Source of the DNA: Euglena gracilis
Taxonomy: Eukaryota; Euglenida; Euglenophyceae; Euglenales
Reading direction: 5' to 3'
Length of the DNA: 64,000 nucleotides
Assembly (NCBI GenBank): GCA_039621445.1
Contig: CP154954.1
Coordinates: 26,958,123 to 27,022,122 of the forward strand
Of this stretch, positions 14,277-25,311 are shown piece after piece. The notes beneath the pieces are model-generated. The model saw only the letters and a list, made by a program, of their open reading frames with translations. It made no database searches and was not told where the DNA came from. The position numbers and the translations under genes were made by a program. The number at the start of each line of letters is the position of its first letter. Positions within the stretch are counted from its first letter, which is position 1.

Positions 14277-15285
14277 TGTGCAACCCATCCTTTTGACTCT
14301 TTTGTTCTTTTGGCCACCCTCTGATGGTTTGGCCTCTGATGGTGTTGAGACCCAGGGAATTTTGAATTATTTTTTTTAAAAAAGTTTCAAAACCACGGGC
14401 TTCAACGCTCGGAGACATAAATTTCCCAAAAAATTAAGGCCATATTGTAACACCGGAGGGGCTCTTATAAGCCCAGCGGCATCCGTGACCCATTGTGCAC
14501 AAGCTCAACGGTCATGCATTGCGCGCAATGGGTGACCATTGTGCATGTGTGCAGTGGCCATTCAGATTGCAAATGTACATGAACGCGTGGATATTGTGGG
14601 AGGACGTGGGGGACAATGATGAAGTCGGGTTTGAGCACCAGGTGTCCAGAAATTAGTGATTCTGAATCTATTGGGAGGGAGGGGCCGTTCCAATAAGATG
14701 AAGTCTGGGCGGGAGGCTGTGAACCCATGGTGACGTTTGGGAAAACGACAGGATGCCCTGCTTTGGGAACCATGCCCTCCATCTGCCGGTGTGATGGGGC
14801 TTGTCCAGTGGGTTGTAAAACACCAAAAAGGGGTGTCAGTATGTCTCCGTTTCTGCATTGCGATCCATTTTTTGACTCCTCGATTTTGACTTCTCTTACA
14901 TTCGATTTTTTTCATGCTTCAAATCCTGGGTGAGAAAACAAGGGCAATGATCTTTTTGAAATCACGTTTTTGGGGGTGCCCAAATTTTTACTCAGCTCCA
15001 ATTTTGATGGTTTATCTGTTACCTTTTTGAACAGAAATTTCCTGAGTTTCAAGAAATGTCTGAAAAGATGGGACTCTCAGTCATGCTGCACTGCAAAAAC
15101 AAGTGGTGGAAACCTGTGACGCTGAAATTAGGTTCACAACCCATAGGACAAGATACTTCTGGACATAGAGTTGGTGGTCCTGGGGCGGCTTCCTGTTCCA
15201 GGCAAGGCTGCCCTCCACCTTGGCTCTGTCTGCTCTGGTGTTGGTGTTGAGATCAGGGGTTTTCTTACGCCAGAACGGACCCTAC
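14277..15285. other. Spacer, nothing recognised
   Basis: No gene, RNA or repeat that I can support; only isolated short frames. Confidence 0.35.
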
Positions 15286-15289
15286 CCCT

Positions 15290-15610
15290 GTGGGGGGTCC
15301 AGCCAGCCAGCACCTTTTTTTTTCCAGCAGCTCCTAGCCAGGCCGAAACCCCCCAAGAAGGGGGTCAAAAATGGCCTCAAATGGCATTTTTGTCAAAAAT
15401 GGCAAATGGTGGTTTTTGGGTCTTCACCTCCTCGTTTTGGCTGAAAATGCCAACCCAGCTGGATTTGGGCTTCTTTGGACATTTTTGGGGGACCTGCCAG
15501 GTTTAGCTCCCAGCCGGCCGGACCCCCTCCCCTTGGACCCCAGCCAGCACCCTTTTCCAGCCAGCACCTTTTCGAGCCGGCCCGCAGGACCCCCCCCCCG
15601 GGGTCCTAAG
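15290..15610. repeat. CCAGCCAGCACC repeat family, copy 1
   Basis: Blocks of GGTCCAGCCAGCCAGCACC followed by a T-run at 15,297 and again at about 15,537-15,575, with a core (CAACCCAGCTGGATTTGGGC) shared with 31,636-31,660. Other members lie near 20,645, 21,680, 27,690 and 31,500-31,780. Confidence 0.7.
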
Positions 15611-16204
15611 AAGACCCAGGGTCAGAGGTCCACCTCCCCACGTCTGGAGAAAGACCAAGAAGAGAAGGAACAAGATGAGGCCCTTTTGCAACGAGAGGAG
15701 CGTAGTGTTTGTTATGGGGACCTGTAAAGGATGCTCACAGCCTTCTGCAAAACTGGGTCAGAACATATTCACAGGGGACCACGAGAAGAAGCCAGAGAAC
15801 AGCAATAGAGTAAAATAATGAAACATTACAACACAACAGTTTCAGATGACCCGTACAGTTGCAGTGTTTTGGGGTGTTCAAAAACAATGAATGTTGGCTG
15901 TCAATGCGGGTGTTGAAGGATATAAAAAAGCATGTGGTTGCTCATTTGCCTTTGGTTTATTGTTGCCAACCTGCAAAAGACGTTTGCCATCGTCGACGAT
16001 TATTGTCACCGGTGGCTCAAAAGGAGTGGGTAACACAGGGCTTCCGAAAAATCATGGCCACAAAATTGCCTCCGGCACCGCTTCAGGCCCCCGCCACACC
16101 GCCACAGTAATACGATGTGCCATTCAGGCACCACGACCCCCTCTCTACTATATCCCCCGCCGCCACTGCTGAGGGTGTCCCTCCCTCTCTTTGCTTTTTT
16201 TTTT
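15611..16204. other. Spacer, nothing recognised
   Basis: A single-copy-looking stretch. I found no splice-consistent coding exon. Confidence 0.35.
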
Positions 16205-16612
16205 GGTAAACCCTCCCACCAAAAAATACCCCCCCCCAAATAATACCCCCCCCCTCAGGGTCCGACTTCGGGGACAGACTTAATACCCCCCCCCCCAATT
16301 TCGGGCCGACGACCCGGATTTTGACCTGAAAATGTGGGTAAAAAATCACAATCTCTGACAACAAATTACGAAAAAAAATCGATTTTTCTGGATCATCTAG
16401 CCTCCAAAGATGCTAAATTTAATGAGAAAGTACAAAAAATGACCCCAAAGGGAGATTTTAGGAGCTATTTTGGGGTTCCATGGGACTTCGAAAAATTTCG
16501 AAATTTTTGGGGTGTTATCACCCCCCCCCCCCCCCCCAAATAATACTCCCCCTGCCGGGACAGGCAAAAAAATAATACCCCAGGGGATCATTTGGGGAGG
16601 TTTAGCTTTTCT
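16205..16612. mobile_element. Word-repeat element, AAATAATACCCCC words
   Basis: Left end GGTAAACCCTCCC (16,205-16,217), right end GGGGAGGTTTAGC (about 16,595-16,607), an imperfect inverted repeat. Words of type AAATAATACCCCCC occur near 16,223, 16,238, 16,280, 16,538 and 16,572. No coding capacity. Confidence 0.6.
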
Positions 16613-16828
16613 GCTACACCGCGCCTCGCCAGCAGTGGTTCGGTCCACTGCCCACCCAAACCACCCGGGCCCCATATGCCACAGGGATGTTGGCTGGGAC
16701 TGCCTTGCCCCCACTGGGCCGGCCTGGGAAGTGAGAGCCAGTGGTGTCCCCCCCCCCTTTGTCCCGAGCCCTGCGTCTCAGTCTGCATGGCCACCGCAAA
16801 TGGCAGGGGGCATGGCACATGAGGATGA

Positions 16829-16885
16829 AGCCCATGCCTCGAAGTCGAGCATGTGTCAATGGATGCGGCTGGCCACAAGAAGGCA
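16829..16885. repeat. Short dispersed repeat, copy B
   Basis: CATGCCTCGAAGTCGAG and GGATGCGGCTGGCCA, paired with 11,335-11,400. Flanking sequence is not shared beyond about 55 bp. Confidence 0.7.
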
Positions 16886-17126
16886 TTCAGGCCGCAGTCG
16901 GTCTGGCCAGCGGCAACGGGAATTGAGAAAAGTGCTCCTGGTGTTTGGCTTGCGAATGCCGGCATCACGAATCCGCTTAACAAGCGGAAGAATTTTGAGA
17001 TATCCCTCATTGGTATTCTCATGTCACATCTTACTTCATTTTTCCAGTCTTTCTGTCAACGCTGTCAGGCCAAAGGAATATCACGCGAGAAGGAATCAAC
17101 ACAGAAAATTTGCATTGGCCCGTTGG

Positions 17127-17352
17127 GTTAACCCCCCAAATAGCCTGGTGGGGTGCCAGGTTTATTGGAACCAACTTTTGGCCCTGTCCCCTGCCAGTTT
17201 ATTTGAGCCATTTTCTCAGCGTCGTTAAGGAATTTTGACGTAAAAGGGGGTGCCAAGTTACTGGAACCTTCTTTTTTGCCCCTCCCCCCCCTCCGCCTTG
17301 CCAGGAGCAACGGTCCCGCCAGGTTGTTGGGGGGGGGGGGCGGGTTTAGCAC
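17127..17352. mobile_element. Word-repeat element, TGCCAGGTTTATTGGAACC words
   Basis: Left end GGTTAACCCCCC, right end poly-G + CGGGTTTAGC. Internal words TGCCAGGTTTATTGGAACC, GCCAGTTTATTTGAGCC, GCCAAGTTACTGGAACC and GCCAGGTTGTTGG recur at 40-70 bp intervals. Same architecture as the elements at 7.3 and 16.2 kb with a different word. Confidence 0.5.
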
Positions 17353-17723
17353 GTTTGAAGGCAGGCGTTCCAGGGTACTCCAATATTCCCAGCCGTGTGC
17401 ACCAAACCCTCCCGGCTTGCTGCCGCGCATGCCTGACGGACCCAAACCTCCCAGTATTTTTTTTGCCACTCCTGAGTTTTGGGAAAGGCGTCATTCATTC
17501 ATCCTGTGGCGTTTTTCCGGGCCCCGGGCCCTGGGCCAGCTGCACACGCTCCCCAGTCCCGTCCCCCAGTTTGCCGCCGCCACTGCTGGGGTACCGCGGG
17601 TCGGCCCAGTCCTCCCCTGCTTCTGTGAATAGTTGACGTGTTCTGTTGCCCGCCGCAGGGAACCCCTGGCATCAGTGGGGACGGGAGTCTGGAAGCCCGA
17701 AAGCCCGGGCGTCAGGTCCAGCC

Positions 17724-18103
17724 CAGGGTTTGATATGAGGAGGGCGTACATGGTTTAGGTGGGGGGGTGTCCCCCCCCCCTCCTGGCCCGCAGGAGGGGG
17801 TCCGGACCCCCCCCACTTGCCAGGGGGGTCCGGACAGACCCTGGGGGGGGGACCCAGGACCCCCCGCAAAAAGGGTCGATTTTTTCCTCCGGCGCTTTGT
17901 GCCGAAATTTTTTTTGCATTTTTGGCAAATTTTTGCCGAAAAAGTGCCCAAAATGGCACTTTTGGTCGTTTTGGGGGTCAAAATTTTTCGGTCACCCGGA
18001 CCACGCCACTGTTTAGGTGGGGGGGTGTCCCTCCCGCCCCCCCCCCCCTCCTGGCCTGCAGGGGGGGTCCGGACACCCCCACCTGTCCTTATATCAAACC
18101 CTG
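17724..18103. mobile_element. hAT-like MITE, 380 bp, perfect 8-bp TSD
   Basis: Left end CAGGGTTTGATATGAGGA, right end TCCTTATATCAAACCCTG: 17 of 18 bases pair. The flanks are identical GTCCAGCC (17,716-17,723 and 18,104-18,111). CAGGG termini with an 8-bp duplication indicate hAT. Inside are two direct copies of a GTTTAGGTGGGGGGGTGTCC block (17,752 and 18,009), each followed by CTCCTGGCC and GGTCCGGAC. No transposase. The exact duplication implies recent insertion. Confidence 0.93.
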
Positions 18104-18111
18104 GTCCAGCC

Positions 18112-19090
18112 CGAAAACCGCATAAAGTGATTGTGGCTGTGTGGTTTTTGTGCAATTTTTCTTTGCAGTGCTTTTCGGAAAAAAACAACAAAACCCATTA
18201 AATTCTGGATTGTGCATTTTTTTTCATTTTTTATTTACAGTATTTTATCTGTCATTCAGATTTTTTTGGGGGGAAAAGGCGGAATGGTAATTTTTCTGCA
18301 AGTTCCCTGCAGCAAGTTTTTGTTCACGCTGCAGGGCGATTCATCCTCTTTGCAGATTCTTTGCGATTTTTTACGGTGTTTTTTTTTAAATCTTTCGGGG
18401 CTTTTTTTTCCCTGCCCGTGTGCCCACTTTGAAACCCTGCAGGGGGCGTATTGCACTGGCAAGGGATATCCCGGTTGCCCTGCGGATCCTCTGCCGCCTG
18501 GGCCGCCGCACAGCGCGGCGTGGCCAGTCCCCTCAACACGAGCCGCGCCCTGGCCGGCCCCCGAGAACCCAATCCAAAACAGCCAAACTAATCGTCGGCG
18601 CGCTGGAGGTGGCCGCAGGGAAGGCTGCCGGCTACGCCCAACCCCCGCCTCCCTCCCTGGGTCTTCCAAGTCGTGCCGGTCTCCTCAACTGGGTCTGTGG
18701 GTGGGTGGCTGTGCGTGTGCGTATTACCAAACCAAAATGTTATGTTCTTCCCCCCCTCGGCAGGCATGTTCCCCCGAGCCCCCCCCCCCTGGACCCTTCC
18801 AAGTTCCCCAATCGTTCGACTCTTGCCCTGATTGTCTATCTTCCCCCTCCAACCTTTTGGGCTGCTTATTTTTTTATATGGCTTGCTGATATCTGCAGTG
18901 TGCATTTGTGTCCCCCCCCCCCGATATTCAACCCTATGGATTTTCATTTAAAATTGACTCAGGCCAGGTGCCAGGAGTACACCACAATTATAATTTATGG
19001 CTATATTTTGCAGGAGGCGTGAGTTCCACCCCATTCTCCACAAAGAGCAGATACGCATTCTCTTTGATGTTGTTTTGGAAAGATTCTTGA
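18112..19090 (+). other. Spacer with a weak coding candidate
   Basis: At about 18,440-18,640, after a CTGCAG acceptor-like site, a Pro/Ala/Arg-rich GC-rich segment is open in two frames (for example YPGCPADPLPPGPPHSAAWP). I cannot choose a frame or domain. The rest shows nothing. Confidence 0.25.
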
Positions 19091-19094
19091 AAGA

Positions 19095-19284
19095 TTCTAA
19101 TGCGTATACACACATACATACGTACATATACATACATACATACATACATACATACATACATACATACATACATACATACATACATACATACATACATACA
19201 TACATACATACATACATACATACATACATACATACATACATACATACATACATACATACATACATACATACATACATACATACA

Positions 19285-19312
<28 letters not shown>
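19095..19312. repeat. (TACA)n microsatellite
   Basis: About 50 nearly perfect units. The repetitive Tyr-Val-Cys-Met and His-Thr-Tyr-Ile frames over it are artefacts. Confidence 0.97.
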
Positions 19313-19315
<3 letters not shown>

Positions 19316-19908
19316 GGCAGCTATTGTTTATATGCCCCTCGTGGTGGGGGTCATATTACCAGTCTTTTTGGCTTATTATTACCAAGATTATTTGGGTTAT
19401 TATTGCCAAAATTTTTGGGCTTAACTTATAGATTGGAGTTAGGTATACAAGTTAGGCCTAAAGTTAGGCCGAACTCCTAACCCTAACCCTAACCCTATTC
19501 CCAGTAACACAGAAAAAATTTGATCCCCCCCCCTGGATTGGTTATACGACCCCCCCCTCCCGGGGTGGGGCGTGTAACCAATGTCTGCCTTATTTATTTG
19601 TGGGGGGCCACATAGTTGGGACCAGCATGATTTTATTTGGCCCCCTACCCGAGGGGGGGGGAAACTAAAATCTCCTGGCGGGTCAATTTTTTTTGCGTTA
19701 TTGATGGAGTAGGGTTACAGTTAGTCGTTCGGCCTAATTTTAGGCCTAACTCGTGCACCTGGCACTGATCTATAAGTTAGGCCTAAGGTCAGGCCTAAAT
19801 TGTAACCCTAACCCTACCCCATCTATGACGCAAAAAATTGACCCCCCCCAGGAGATTGTATTTGCCCCCCCCGGGGGGGAGGCCAAATAAAATCTTGCTG
19901 CCATATAT
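19313..19908. mobile_element. Foldback element with nested arms and TTAGGG-like tracts
   Basis: Outer ends ATATGGCAGC (19,313) and GCTGCCATAT (19,897-19,906) are inverted. A large inner pair runs from about 19,629 (GATTTTATTTGGCC) to 19,895 (GGCCAAATAAAATC). Both arms contain a poly-C/G block, TCAATTTTTTGCGT-like text, a GGGTTA tract and GGCCTAA boxes; arm length is about 125 bp. A third arm of the same design lies at 19,440-19,570. No coding sequence. Confidence 0.75.
19475..19497. repeat. Short interstitial TTAGGG-type tract
   Basis: Three tandem CCCTAA units, with two more at about 19,803-19,815. They belong to the arms of the foldback element and do not mark a chromosome end. Confidence 0.8.
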
Positions 19909-20767
19909 ATTCTCTATTTTCCTTTTTTTGAGATTTTCCCCAAAGAAAGATGCTCTATCTCCCAGAGAGGCATGGGTACGAACAATAGTGTGAACAATTG
20001 TTTGCACCCCAGGCGGTTTTCCGATTGGGGCATTTCCCCTCCTCGAGTTTGGCTCCTCTAATGCTGGCTTCCACCGCTTATTTGTGGCCTTGGGGATCTT
20101 TGTTTTTGGGTTGTTTACGTTATTGTGCTTGGTCCCTTTAACCTGTAACCTTTAACCTGCCTGGGGGAGGGTGTGTTGCCACGCGCGCACGCGCGCGCAC
20201 ACACACACACACACTTGGGGGCTGGGGCGGTTTACTGTGCTCACTTTCTTCCCAAGGCCGAGGGAGTGCCGCAGCCATTTCACTGCGCCTGTGCAGCCGC
20301 CCAGCCCACCCATACCTCACATCATACTCCATACCCTGCCCCGGGGCTTTCTTGGCTCCAAGCGTACTAAACCCCCCAAGTCCAACTGCACAAATGATGA
20401 CTGAAACAAAGTTGGGCCCAGCAGGGCAACACGGCCCGAAAATGAAGGCGATGTGCCGGATCTTTGGCTGCAAGTGCTGGCACCCCCCCCTGTGTTTTTT
20501 GGTTCTCGGCCGCAGCCAGGGTATTAAGTGAGCATTGGTCTTGTAAGGGAGGGGGGGTCCGGACCACCCCTCCCCCCTCTAGGCTTGGAGGGGGGGGGTC
20601 TGCGGCAGGGGATTTTTTCAAGCCGCACCCCATCCCCTGGGGGTCCAGCTAGGCAGCACCTTTTTTCGATGGTTCAGGGGCTCCCTGAACCAAAAAAAAT
20701 CTTCCCGGTGCTTTGCGCTGGAAAACTTATGTTTTTGTCATCTGTTTTTGTTGATTTGGTGCCGTAA
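19909..20767. other. Spacer with CA microsatellite
   Basis: CG/CA microsatellite at about 20,179-20,215 and a GGTCCAGCTAGGCAGCACC repeat fragment at 20,642. No supported gene. Confidence 0.4.
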
Positions 20768-20775
20768 ACCACAAA

Positions 20776-21375
20776 CATACTTGCAGTTAGTGCGACCGGA
20801 AAAATTGTTTCCGTGCGCCGCGACCACCGCGGAAAATTTTTTTGTAACCGGCAGCGCCGCGGCAAAAAATTTTCTGTGCGCTGCGAATGCCGCGGCACTG
20901 GTTTATGTGTGCGCCGCGACCGCCGCGGAAACTTTTGAAGTTTGTGCCGCGACCACTGTGGCAATTGTCTTTTAAATTGTGTCCCACATATACTTCCTTT
21001 CGACCCCATCCCTCGCCTGGCCTTTTTGATACTTTCTCGACCATGGCCGAGAAAGGTATTTGGCGGCAGGGTCACTTTTGTGCAAGTGTTCTTGTTTGTT
21101 TTCACAGATCAGCGTTCACCATCTTCAATCTAATTTTCCACCAAAAATGTTGGGTCTTGTGTTGCTGCCAATACGTTCTTGAGCTCCGGGCAGAAAATTT
21201 TTTGTGCCGCAACCACCGCGGAAAAAAATTCCCCTTGCGCCGCGACCACCGCGGCAATAAATTTTGCTTGTGCCGCGACAGCCGCGGCAAAAATCTTTCT
21301 GTGCGCCGCGACCACCGCAGAAAATTTTTTTTTGCGCCGCGGCATGAGCGCCGCGGCGCACTAACTACAAGTATG
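20776..21375. mobile_element. 600-bp MITE with perfect 8-bp TSD and CCGCGG words
   Basis: Ends CATACTTGCAGTTAGTGCG and the inverse of CATACTTGTAGTTAGTGCG (one mismatch in 19). Identical 8-bp flanks ACCACAAA at 20,768-20,775 and 21,376-21,383. Two clusters (20,790-20,965; 21,195-21,360) hold four to five copies each of a ~36-bp word with a TGCGCCGCGACCACCGCGG core and an A/T spacer. No transposase. An 8-bp duplication is compatible with hAT, P or Merlin; the terminal bases are not typical for hAT, so the superfamily is open. Confidence 0.93.
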
Positions 21376-21383
21376 ACCACAAA

Positions 21384-21960
21384 TCTGGGCACTTTTTGCA
21401 GCCCCGAAGCTCAAATAATTTCCTTTGTGCCCCCCCTCCCCTCCCACTATTTCATTTTATACCCTGTCCACAGCTGGCCAGCTGGACGCGACCCCCCCCC
21501 CCAACCTCCACTCCAATGGTTTGCGGTGGATCCCCCAGCCACACATATGCCCACCATAGCTCTATTTTAGGTTTTGCATTCCCCTTCCCCCCCCCCCAGG
21601 GGGCTGCTGCAGCCAACCCCATTTTGGTCCAGCCCTGATGCGGCACCCCCCCCCCCCGCGGGTGGGTTGCTGCAAGTCCAGCTAGCCAGCCCCTTTTTTT
21701 ACTGGCTCCAAGCCGGAAAATTTGTGGCGGAACGTGCCGAAATTATTTAAACAGGTGTTCAAAATGGCCAAAATGGTGTTTTGGGTGCTTTTGGGCGTGT
21801 TTTTTTGGGGTTGAGAAGCTTATTTTTTTTCCAACGCTGCGTTTTTGCGGGCCATTTTTGGGGCAGTTGTCTGATTTCAGCCCAGAGCCCAGCCCGGCTC
21901 AGGTTCAACCCCCTCCCGGGAGGGGGGGGGCTGGCCGGCCTAATAGGAGCGCCGGCCTAG
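21384..21960. other. Spacer with repeat fragments
   Basis: Poly-C tracts and one AGTCCAGCTAGCCAGCCCC repeat fragment (21,675-21,700). Nothing coding is supported. Confidence 0.35.
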
Positions 21961-21967
21961 TAGGAGC

Positions 21968-22295
21968 GCACCCCCCAGCAACCCAACCCCAAAGGGGAAG
22001 CCAGCAGAGAGGGACCCACCCGCGAGGCAGTGGACCGCCCAAACCAACCCCGGACAGGGCATGGAGCACAGGTACCAGTATGTAAGGAACTACTCCGCCC
22101 TAAGGCCGAGACTTGGTGACCCGGGTTTACCTAAGCCGCGGGACCGTGAGGCCACATTGGAATTTTTCAAGTCATGGCGTTGAGCCTGCGCCATGCAGCC
22201 CCCACACAGAAAAGTGGGAAGAGGGCAGGAGGCAAGAGCAGCACTGGGGCGCAAGGGTGTAGACCCACCCACGGGAACCACACCAACCACACAAG
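21968..22295 (+). CDS. Candidate exons of an unrecognised gene
   Basis: Two protein-like segments. One is open from 21,968 through ATG 22,061 to TGA 22,181, reading MEHRYQYVRNYSALRPRLGD and ending DREATLEFFKSWR. The other starts at ATG 22,193 (MQPPHRKVGRGQEARAALG) and ends at a strong donor CACAAG|GTGAGTG (22,296). They are in different frames and no domain is recognised. Confidence 0.3.
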
Positions 22296-22299
22296 GTGA

Positions 22300-24090
22300 G
22301 TGTATGTCCCTACAGCGCTGGAATTACACCAGAGTTACTCACCCGGCCAGGGGGAGCAACAAAAGAGGACTGGTGTAAGGGGTCCCTGGCCACTCACCAC
22401 GCAGCAAACTGGGCCAGAAGCGAAGTCAGCGCCGGCCATAAACAGACAAGAAGCCTCAGTGCAACTAAGGGGGGGGGGTTGGCCAGCCCAAATTTCTCGC
22501 CCTTGCCCAGCAACCCCCCTGGGTTCTTAAAGAAATGCACTCCCCCATATTATCCCACGGGGGGCCCAGGGGTGCCACCACCCCCCGCCCTGCCCCTAGA
22601 GGGATGTCCTGAGGAATCCCCTGACCTCGGGCCCAGCCCCTCCGCACTGTGGGCTCAGCCCGATCCGTTTGAGACCCAAATGGCATCCCAACCTCCCCCC
22701 TGCGCTGCCTGCGCGGCGCCGGCTGAGCGGCGCTGTCACACGTGCCGCCCGGCCACGGCTTTCCTGGCCCCGGCGTCGCTCATGTCGGACGGGACACCAT
22801 TCCCGTGTCACCATCCCCCCACAGGGAAAGCCAAGCCAGTTAGCAGCCGTCTTCCAACCTTGGGCCACCCTCCCCTATCGACAAAATTTTAACTCCTGTC
22901 CACTTGGCAGGGTGGTGACAGGCTGTTTCGCTTTCCGAGGTGCGACAATGGGTGGGCAAATGGGCCCAGGATGGGCTACCCAGCTAAACTGTTGGGTCGA
23001 AAAAATTGTGTGGGGGTTTGGGTTCTTTTTTTTTTTGCTTTTTTTTTGTTCCTGACGTCTAATGTGAGGTCGGGCCCAGTACCAACCGGGGGGAGACAGC
23101 AGCCCAATTTTTTAGGCCACTGAGCTGACCTCTGGGGGGAGGCTCGTTCAGCGACCCCCTGCACCTGGTTGTGGGCCCCATCTCAGCTTCGCCCCTACCG
23201 CACCTCTACCTCTGTCCGATGCCAACCACAGTTTACCGCCGGCGACCCATGCTGCAGTGGCCGGCCAAACAGCCCTCACCTCCCTGACGAGAGGCATTAC
23301 CTCAAGTGGTATTTCTGTGCCACAGATCTTCTTCCAACCCGACCGGCCATCTGCGAAGACTTTTTTCTTTTGTGTGAGGTGCATTATTTGTGTGTGCATG
23401 CTCAACGTCCGCTTTAATTTTGCCTTGATGCCATAGTTTGTCCTCTCCCTGTTCAGCCAGGCAACCGCCCCCCAACACAGAGGGGTGAGGCGGCCCGCTC
23501 TGTGGCCCTGCCATTTATCTCCCTCGGCCTTACCTCCCGTCTCCCCATCGGCATACCTGGTACCTTCCGACCTACCCGCCCCGCTGTCCCCCACCTGGCA
23601 CCGCGTTTGGTGGGCTTCTTTTCCACAGGAGCCCTGCTGTGGAGATTGGGGCCGTTGCCATTCGTAGGCCGCTGGCTCTCCATCCCCAGAACTCCCCTGC
23701 CCTGCACCCCTTCCCCCCAGAAACCTGCATGCCTCCCCCGGCGCTTGGACCCCCTTCTCCTTACATGCAAACTTGGCCCCCCTAAGGTTGGCCCCCTGGC
23801 CTTACCTTCAATCATCGGGCCAAGCGCCCGGGGGGGGGGGTACTTTCTCTTGGTACAGGTTCTCCCATCCCTCCACTTTCACTGCATTCGCAATTGCTCA
23901 CGCTGCAGTGGGTGACAGACCATAGATGGACGACGAATTATGTGCAGGGAGGTCGACGTTGGGTTCATGGGGAGGGGGAGTTGTCGGGATACCCGTTTAG
24001 TCCTGGGCCATAGAATGTGTATCACCAGGGGAAAAAGGATAGTCACCGAGCAGATGCAGGACCAGCCCAACTGTGACCATTCATAATTTT
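22300..24090 (+). other. GC-rich, repeat-poor stretch; possible gene
   Basis: Long + frames exist. At 22,680-22,800 a Cys-rich text (PPPCAACAAPAERRCHTC) has paired CxxC. At 23,180-23,415 the text includes RHYLKWYFCATDLLP. Splice phases could not be joined and no family is recognised. Low repeat content makes this the best place in the middle of the window for a hidden spliced gene. Confidence 0.25.
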
Positions 24091-24470
24091 ACGCAAAAAC
24101 TTTCAAGAACTTTTAAGTTTTTTTAGGGGGTTTTGAAAGTTTTTGGGTTTTTTTAAGGCATTCTGAGAATTTTAAGGATTATTAAGGTGTCTATCTTCCT
24201 TCCAAGGCGCGGCGCGGGGGTCGTTGTCAGTGGGGGTGTGTCTGTGTGTTTGTTGGCATTTGGGGCGGGAACACGGGTGAGAAACCTTAACCCTAAACCC
24301 AACCGACAACCAACCCACCAACACCAGTGACCTGCCTGCCACACCTGCCACACCCCCTGCGGGTCAGGGAGGTACAGGATGTAGCGGCTGCTGCAGGGTG
24401 GCGAGGTGGGTGGCGGTGCGCGGCGAGGACGGGGAGGGGATCCGTCTAAATAATTTATATGTGACAGAAA
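24091..24470. other. Low-complexity spacer
   Basis: TTTTAAGG-rich text at 24,100-24,190, similar to 33,370-33,440 and 33,655-33,690, followed by GT-rich sequence. Nothing coding. Confidence 0.4.
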
Positions 24471-24539
24471 GGAAAGAAAGTTGTGCGCTTTGCGCACAGG
24501 CGCACACCGACACCAACCAAAAAGGCTTTAGTGATTTTT

Positions 24540-24710
24540 TGCCGAACCCGCCCCGGGGGGGGGGTAGGGGGTCCGGGCCAAAAACCAGTCAGTCACTCCA
24601 AAAAAACCAGTCACCCACCCCCCGGGGGGGGGGGGAGGGTCGACCAGTGCTTAAAAAATTGTCTGACCCTGACCACGCCGGCCGCAGCGCAGCGCAGCCA
24701 CGCCGTGAGG
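24540..24710. repeat. Dispersed repeat family X, copy 3 (inverted)
   Basis: AAAAACCAGTCAGTCACTCC and AAAACCAGTCACCC around a poly-C/G hairpin, then TTAAAAAATTGTCTGACC followed by GCCGCAGCGCAGC-like text, which recurs at 25,148-25,203. Confidence 0.65.
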
Positions 24711-24872
24711 GAGAGAGGAGAGAACCCCCTGCTGGGTTCGTCTTAAGTTGTCATTTTTTTGGTCTTCAAATGTTCACCAAATGTTCACCAAAGGTTCTTT
24801 TTTGGAGTGTTTACGATTTGTGCACTGTTTCACAATGGTGGTTTTTTTTCTCCAAAAAAATACTGTTCTATG

Positions 24873-25311
24873 GGTCGGTGTGCGCATTTGTGCAAATGGT
24901 TCACAACATTTATCCCTTGTTTTACACTCCCAATAATTCAAGTCCCCTCCCTCATCTATATTTCCCATATTTGTCGGCGCCGGAAAAATTTTTGGCCTTT
25001 TTTGCATGTTTTTGGTCAAATTTCTTTTGGATTCCAGAGTGGCCGACCCCCCCCCCCCCTGGGGGGTAGTGACTGACTGGTTTCCCGAAAAAAAAGTGAC
25101 TGGCTGGTTTTTCAAAAAGTGGAGTGACCCCCCCCCCCGGGGGTCGGTAAAAAATTGTATGGTCAGGGTTTCCGCCGTACCGCCTGCCGCGCCGCGCAGC
25201 ACGTACCGCTGGTTCAGATTGGGATCTATCTTCTGAATGATTCTTTTGAGTGAGGGGAATTGGTAGTAAAGGAAAGCGATTGCACCATTTGTGCAAATGC
25301 GCACACTGACC
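24873..25311. mobile_element. Element with inverted GGTCGGTGTGCGCATTTGTG ends
   Basis: Left GGTCGGTGTGCGCATTTGTG and AAATGGT; right ACCATTTGTGCAAATGCGCACACTGACC in reverse: an inverted repeat of about 28 bp with few mismatches. It encloses a family X copy (24,960-25,200, two GTGACTGRCTGG boxes). No transposase. Confidence 0.65.

Noticed and set aside
14880-14935. Possible tRNA from a GCTTCAAATCCTGG T-loop-like string.
   Set aside because: No acceptor, D or anticodon stems can be drawn around it.
19475-19497. Chromosome end suggested by CCCTAA units.
   Set aside because: Only three units, inside a foldback element with ordinary sequence on both sides.
20776-21375. Ribosomal or structural RNA suggested by GC-rich stems.
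   Set aside because: The stems are tandem words inside an element with clear ends and target duplication; no rRNA or tRNA landmarks.
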